Shown here piece by piece: positions 59,395-64,000 of a stretch of DNA of 64,000 bases; the first letter of the stretch is position 1; the number at the start of each line of letters is the position of its first letter. Source of the stretch: Larix kaempferi (lineage: Eukaryota; Streptophyta; Pinopsida; Pinales; Pinaceae); NCBI GenBank assembly GCA_027924585.1, contig BSBM01000125.1, positions 4,717,001 through 4,781,000 of the forward strand. Direction: 5' to 3'. Below the pieces are notes generated by a model. It was given only the letters and a program-made list of their open reading frames with translations. It did no database searches and had not been told where the DNA came from. Both the position numbers and the translations under genes were made by a program.

Positions 59395-59514
59395 TTTTCG
59401 CGCCTCAACAACTGAGCATAGCGCGAAATTATGGAGATTTCCATGCTCCTGCAGGTATGCAAGGCGCGAAAATAGGGAATTTTTGTGTCTTGATATACTA
59501 GCAGGGCGCGAAAA
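59395..59514. promoter_or_regulatory. Cluster of E2F-like sites in the C LTR
   Basis: TTTTCGCGCC at 59395-59404, GCGCGAAATT at 59421-59430, GGCGCGAAAA at 59463-59472 and GGCGCGAAAA at 59505-59514. The consensus TTTSSCGC is the known E2F/DP binding site of plant cell-cycle genes. The left LTR has the same positions decayed to TG/CA versions (for example near 2785, 2825, 2852 and 2893). Confidence 0.5.
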
Positions 59515-59704
59515 TAATGCCAAAAGTGATTGGATGAGGTGGCATTCGACTGAATGTGGTTGGATTTTCCTCCTAAGCCTCTAGATGAGGCTAATAAGGG
59601 GAACAACAAGGTCCAACACCCATTAGGAGGAAGCATCATGAGGTCGCATGACACGAGGATGCGACACTAAAGTTCAAAGTGTAATTCTGACATATAACAA
59701 TCTC

Positions 59705-60524
59705 TATTTGGTGCTATTGGCCTATACATGCTATTTTTTATCTCTTGCATTTATGTTGTTTTTAAAGTTGAGTATAGAAGTTGAATTACAAAGGAGCAAG
59801 AGGGTGACTGGATGCACTTATTAATGTCACAATATAAACATGGAAAAAATTATTTTTTTACTTTGATGATTTGGGCATATTGTTAATTCCATTAATGGCA
59901 TATCATGGAATTTTACTATTCATATATGAATCCATTAAAAGTTGAAGCTATCATAATATTTTTACTGGTGACCAAATTTGGCCATATTTTCTTACTCACA
60001 AGGATACTCTTAGAATATTTTCCATCTATTTTGTTCTTTCAAATTGAGTCACAAAGCAACATCATAGTGAGTTAATATTATATGCATTTTAAAAAAGACA
60101 AATTGATTATCCACTATAGAATTCTAGTAGATGGATAATAGTACATGCTTATGTTGGTATGGTTCTAGATGACTGGGATTTACTTGAAAGTTTTAATAGT
60201 GTACTCAATTAACTAAAATATATGAAAAACTCACAAATATGTTGACCATACAGACCCCATAAATTATTGTTTTATTGTTTTAAGATATAACTTAACATTC
60301 ATAAAGGGATTTCATGATGACCATTTTCTAGAGTCAACCTATATTGGTAAACTCAACAAGAACATATCCATGTGCTAGATGTTTGATGATCTTTCTTTGG
60401 CATTAGATGATGTAATTTCTTGTATTTATTGTTGATCATTCATGCATACTAGTGAAGTTGGTTATGGTTGATTAACCATGATATAAATGTTCATGATGTC
60501 TTATTGGTTATGCATATGATATGT
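59705..60524. other. AT-rich flank right of C, no gene seen
   Basis: Starts after the ATCTC duplication (59700-59704). No protein is recognised. A phrase TATGAATCCATTAAAAGTTGAAG near 59925 weakly resembles 2560-2582 left of C, which may be a dispersed repeat. Confidence 0.5.
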
Positions 60525-61000
60525 TGTTATGACCCACCCTAGGGGTGTAATGGGGTCTCAAAGGGTGCATTAGAGTAGTAGTGGAGTCCATTTAATGTAA
60601 AGTGGACTAGGTCCACCATGTTTGTTATTATTAAATAAGTCCCACTATGGTAGTAAATGAATATAATGGGACCTCATTAAAGAAGGTCCACTAGGTAGTT
60701 AGGAGGTTAGAGTTTTAGTGTGATCTATAAATAAGGGTGGAATCCTCCTTATGGGATTTGTGAATAATATTGAAGCATATCTCATAAGAGGTTGCCACCC
60801 TCAAAGAGGCAAGTGAACAAGAGTTGATTCCTCCCTAAAAGATCCAATTAATATTAATAAAAATGTGGATCATTTATGATATCTCTTATGTGATTGTATT
60901 TTCATATCTAAGGACTTCAACATATGTGTTGAGAAGATTATCATATTCATGAGGTTATGTTAACTTAAGGACACTTATGGTATTTAATATGTCGTTCAAT
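60525..61000 (+). repeat. LTR-like segment with TATA box
   Basis: TGTTATGACCCACCC at 60525, a TATA box TATAAATA at 60726-60733, followed by GGGTGGAATCC, resembles a plant LTR start and promoter. No partner LTR or primer binding site was found, so the right end is uncertain. Confidence 0.35.
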
Positions 61001-61860
61001 TCTATTTATGTTAATGTAATTATGTTGATGACATCTCAGTATGGCATGTTGTATCTTTGATTAAGCTACGACGATGTGATTTTCTTTATGATGAAATTTC
61101 ATTATATGATGGCATGATGTAATGACATGTGGTTCTTTGTGAAAATATAATTTATGTTGAAATGCATGAGCATGTGGTGTATTGTTATGATGCGATGACA
61201 AAGATGTTGTGTTCTCATGTTAACATGCAACATGTAGCATGTTGGATTATTTTCTATGAGATGATGTTATGATTATAACTAATGCATTGGTTGCATGTTG
61301 TGAGGTGGTGATTAACGGGAAATACACCCATAGGCCTTGGGTCCGGTTAATTCAAGGATCTTGTGGGAGAATGTCACCACATAGGAGAATATATACAAGT
61401 AACACCTTATGGATTAGGGACAAAATCAAGCAATAAACCTGTGCCAACAATTATTAACATCGCCCGGTACCAAAGGTCCAAGAGAATGCTTGGATTTATA
61501 CTCACCTGTGGAGTTGTGATGGTAGGACCTTTGATGTCTAGGGCTAAGTTCTTGTGGAGTTGTGGGGGGAGTTAGGCCATCCTTTGGAGATGCCTTGGGT
61601 ACATGGGTTACTGTACTAGACCATATTCCTACTTAGGAAGATAAGGTCAGACCTTAGGGTCCTAGACGGTCAATAAGATTTAAGACTAAAACCAAAAGTC
61701 AAGAAAATGGCCATAATTGTACTCACACTTCCCCAAAGTTGTGATGTGGACTTTCAATGCCTACTGTATTCACTTGGGTGGTTATTACGCTAGTTGTAGC
61801 AAAGGTTGATGTGTGGAAGATAAGGGTAATAACAATGAGTAAATAAGTAAATAACAATAA
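61001..61860. other. Non-coding stretch, no gene seen
   Basis: No recognisable protein. The 70-codon frame at 61363-61575 shows no family motifs. TGGAGTTGTGATG-like phrases recur near 61510, 61555 and 61738. Confidence 0.45.
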
Positions 61861-63430
61861 CAATAATAATAATTACACCGATAGGTGTTTTTATTTTAGA
61901 ATTTGGGGTGGACTAGCACCTACGTTTTTCCTAGATTGCACGGTGATGAGACAAGTGTACTATCCATATTGATTATATTGCTGTCGTTTCAAATTCAAAA
62001 TAAACAATTATAAAAAAATATAAAAAATAACCGATAGCTAATGCATGGATAACTCTTAGTTGATGCATGGTTCGTAATGCATGGATAATGTGCAGTTCAT
62101 GGCAGATTTTAACTAGAAAAGGGAGAGAACTAGTAACATGTAACTTATTCATGACACTTAACTTGTGGACTATCGGTGTTCACCAGCCACAAGTTAAGTG
62201 GTTTTGCTAGTTATTTTAGAATTTTGGGGTGGACTAGAGCCTATTATTTTCCTAGATTGCATGAGGATGAGACAAGTGTACTATTCATATTGATTTTATG
62301 GCAATCGTTCCATTTATGTGAAATAAACAATTATAAAAATAAATAAAAAATAACGGATAGTTATGATGGATAACTGGTAACAAATGCATGGGTAACGGGG
62401 AGTTCTTTAACATACAAGTAGTTTGTTAACAGGTAGTTCCTGTAACTAGCATGAAGAACAAGTAACTTATTTGTAGCACTTAGCTTGTGACCTATTAGTG
62501 TTCACCAACCACAAGTTAAATGGTTGTGCTAGTAAATAAATAAATTCTAAGTAATATAATTACATCGATAGGTGTTTATATCTTATAATTTGGGGTGGAA
62601 TGCCATCTATGCTTTTCCTAGATTGAAGGAGGATGGAACAAGTGTACTATCTAGATTGATTTTATGGTCGTCGTTCAAAATTAAAAATAAATAATAATAA
62701 AATAACTGGTAGTTGATGCATGGATAGCTCATAGTTCATGCATGGATAACTGGTAGTTCATGCATGGATAACAAGTAGTGACAAACAACCCATTTAACTA
62801 AAGAATATAATAGGTATATGAGGCATAGAAAACAAGTGATTACAACTAAATATGGAGAACAAGTAATAGATAACTTGTTCATGGAACTTGTGACTTATCG
62901 GTGTTCATTGGCCACAAGTTAAGTGGTTGTGTTATTTATAGTTAGCTTCGAGATGAAATTCCTTGAAGGGGGGAGTATGTAATGCCCCACATTAATAATA
63001 AAAATAATAACTAGCACATCCACTTAATTTGTAGCTGGTGAACATCGATAGGCCACAAGTTAAGTGTCACTATAAGTTATCTATTACGATTTATCCATGC
63101 ATTCATGCATCAACCATAAGTTATTTTTTATATTTCTTTTTTTATCTCTCACATTCTTCTAGTTATCTGTCACAAATGGTTGGTTATCCATTCATTAGCT
63201 ACGATTTATCCATGCATCTGCTACCAGTTATCCATTCATTAGCTACCACTTTTTTTTTTTTTAAATTGTAATTGTTATTTCAAATTTTGAACGACCGCCA
63301 TAGAATCAACCTGGATAGTACACTTGTCTCATCCTCGTATAATCCTAGAAAAGAATAGGTCGTAGTCCACCCCAAATTCTAAAATAAAAATGCCTATCAG
63401 CGTAAAAATAATGATAACTATTACTACTAC
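61861..63430. repeat. Hairpin-bearing repeat array with three direct copies and one inverted copy
   Basis: A module of about 320-370 bp (TTTGGGGTGGACTAG ... GACAAGTGTACTATC ... CATGCATGGATAAC ... CACAAGTTAAGTGG) starts near 61895, 62215 and 62585. A reverse-complement module covers about 63000-63400. Each module has an inverted pair such as CACTTAACTTGTGG with CCACAAGTTAAGTG (62157-62200). About 25-bp TTCATGCATGGATAACTGG subrepeats occur at 62710-62775. Confidence 0.75.
62966..62977 (+). other. Possible polypurine tract and LTR start (TGTAATGCCCCAC at 62978)
   Basis: GAAGGGGGGAGTA directly before TGTAATGCCCCAC is the typical 3' end of a plant gypsy element. No pol is seen upstream, so it would be a deleted or non-autonomous element whose LTR runs right from 62978. 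Confidence 0.4.
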
Positions 63431-64000
63431 TATAATTAAAGAGATAGTATGAAAAATGAAATAATAACAATGATGATAATGAAATAATCATGAAATAATA
63501 ATATAGTAATAACAATAATGATACAATAATAATAAAGAAAGCAAGAACAACTAATAATGCTATATTAATTAATAAAGATGAATTACAATAAATAAAATAA
63601 TGACAAATGGAGTTGTGGAGGGAAACTTGTAAAATGAAAATAAACTTATTTAAAGAGATTGGGGGATGTGGTGAGATACCATTTTTTCCTGATGGGACTT
63701 GGGCTCCATATTGGAAGGTAGGGATGACATTGTTTAATGTTTGAAGGCTCGAGGGCTCGAGGGCTCAGTCTTGGACTAAGGGGTTTGGTTCGGAGGAGAG
63801 TCGCCTTCCAAATTGTGGTTTCCCATATCAATTGTGATTATCAATTGTTGATCACTTGGAGCTAAGGAATGTTCATTATTGTGGATCTTCGATAAGTCAA
63901 ACCTTTCATGATCTAGTTCCAGGTAACTTATGTATCCTCTTTTTACTTTGAAAACTTATAATTATTTTGTTATCTATAATCATTCTTTTTATTTAATTTT
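63431..64000. other. AT-rich end of the window, no gene seen
   Basis: ATAATAATAA-type low complexity at 63400-63600, then unremarkable sequence. It may be the continuation of an LTR beginning at 62978. Confidence 0.45.

Larger units (their letters stand above)
2597..59699 (-). mobile_element. Element C: old Tat-type Ty3/gypsy retrotransposon, split by nested insertions and with inverted terminal LTRs
   Basis: Reading on the minus strand from 59699: LTR, primer binding site, leader, proline-rich Gag N-terminus (40688-38946), gag/protease (25975-24063), reverse transcriptase, RNase H and integrase (7359-4781), an extra RNase H (4659-4246) and part of an antisense gene (3739-3995, plus strand). 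It is interrupted by B, E, D and a solo copia LTR. Its own length is about 11.4 kb. Perfect 5-bp duplications (ATCTC) flank both ends. The left terminal LTR points the wrong way: both LTRs start (TGTTATA) at the outer edges. Stops and deletions are frequent, so it is long dead. Confidence 0.8.
58130..59699 (-). repeat. Right terminal (5') LTR of C, with a solo copia LTR inside
   Basis: On the minus strand it starts TGTTATATG at 59699, next to ATCTC, and ends ACCACA at 58130. Without the solo LTR it is about 1.0 kb, as long as the inverted copy at 2597-3600. Confidence 0.85.

Noticed and set aside
61363-61575. 70-codon ORF in the right flank as a possible host gene
   Set aside because: No family motifs and no supporting exon structure nearby. 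It lies in repeat-like sequence.

Overview
The window reads as intergenic, transposon-packed nuclear DNA of a land plant. All recognisable coding sequence belongs to LTR retrotransposons (four or more Ty3/gypsy families and one Ty1/copia family). I found no host gene, tRNA, rRNA or CRISPR array. AT-rich flanks, long nested insertions, plant-type primer binding sites (initiator tRNA-Met TGGTATCAGAGC) and stop codons of the CAG-to-TAG kind all fit old, methylated plant heterochromatin. The species cannot be told from the sequence.

Layout. Positions 1-1659 hold the 5' end of a minus-strand gypsy element (G), cut by the window edge. Positions 2597-59699 are one old minus-strand gypsy element of Tat type (C, about 11.4 kb of its own sequence), blown apart by later insertions and flanked by a 5-bp target duplication, ATCTC (2592-2596 and 59700-59704). 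Inside C are: (i) B, a small gag-protease-only element (7360-24062), whose own 5' LTR is split by A (7433-21137), a young chromovirus with 4.4-kb LTRs; (ii) E, a copia element (25976-38945), whose 3' non-coding array is split by F, a minus-strand chromovirus (31766-37622); (iii) D, a 15.4-kb plus-strand Tat-type element (40978-56395) related to C and G; (iv) a solo copia LTR (58267-58829) inside C's own LTR. The right flank (59705-64000) holds an LTR-like segment and a hairpin-rich repeat array with direct and inverted copies.

Order of events, from my by-eye LTR comparisons (approximate): C is oldest; D, B and E (about 5% LTR difference) and F (about 4%) came later; A is youngest (about 0.8%). 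Every element carries stops or frameshifts, so none looks autonomous now.

Most unusual points: (1) the two LTRs of C are in inverted, not direct, orientation, yet the whole is bracketed by a perfect target duplication; (2) C and D share a non-canonical gene set: a long proline-rich Gag N-terminus, an extra RNase H of exactly 138 codons downstream of integrase preceded by a splice-acceptor-like CAG/TAG, and an antisense, intron-containing gene resembling a plant mobile domain protein; (3) D has a cluster of hairpins with covarying stems just upstream of that antisense gene; (4) the LTR of C has a cluster of E2F-like TTTTCGCGCC sites.
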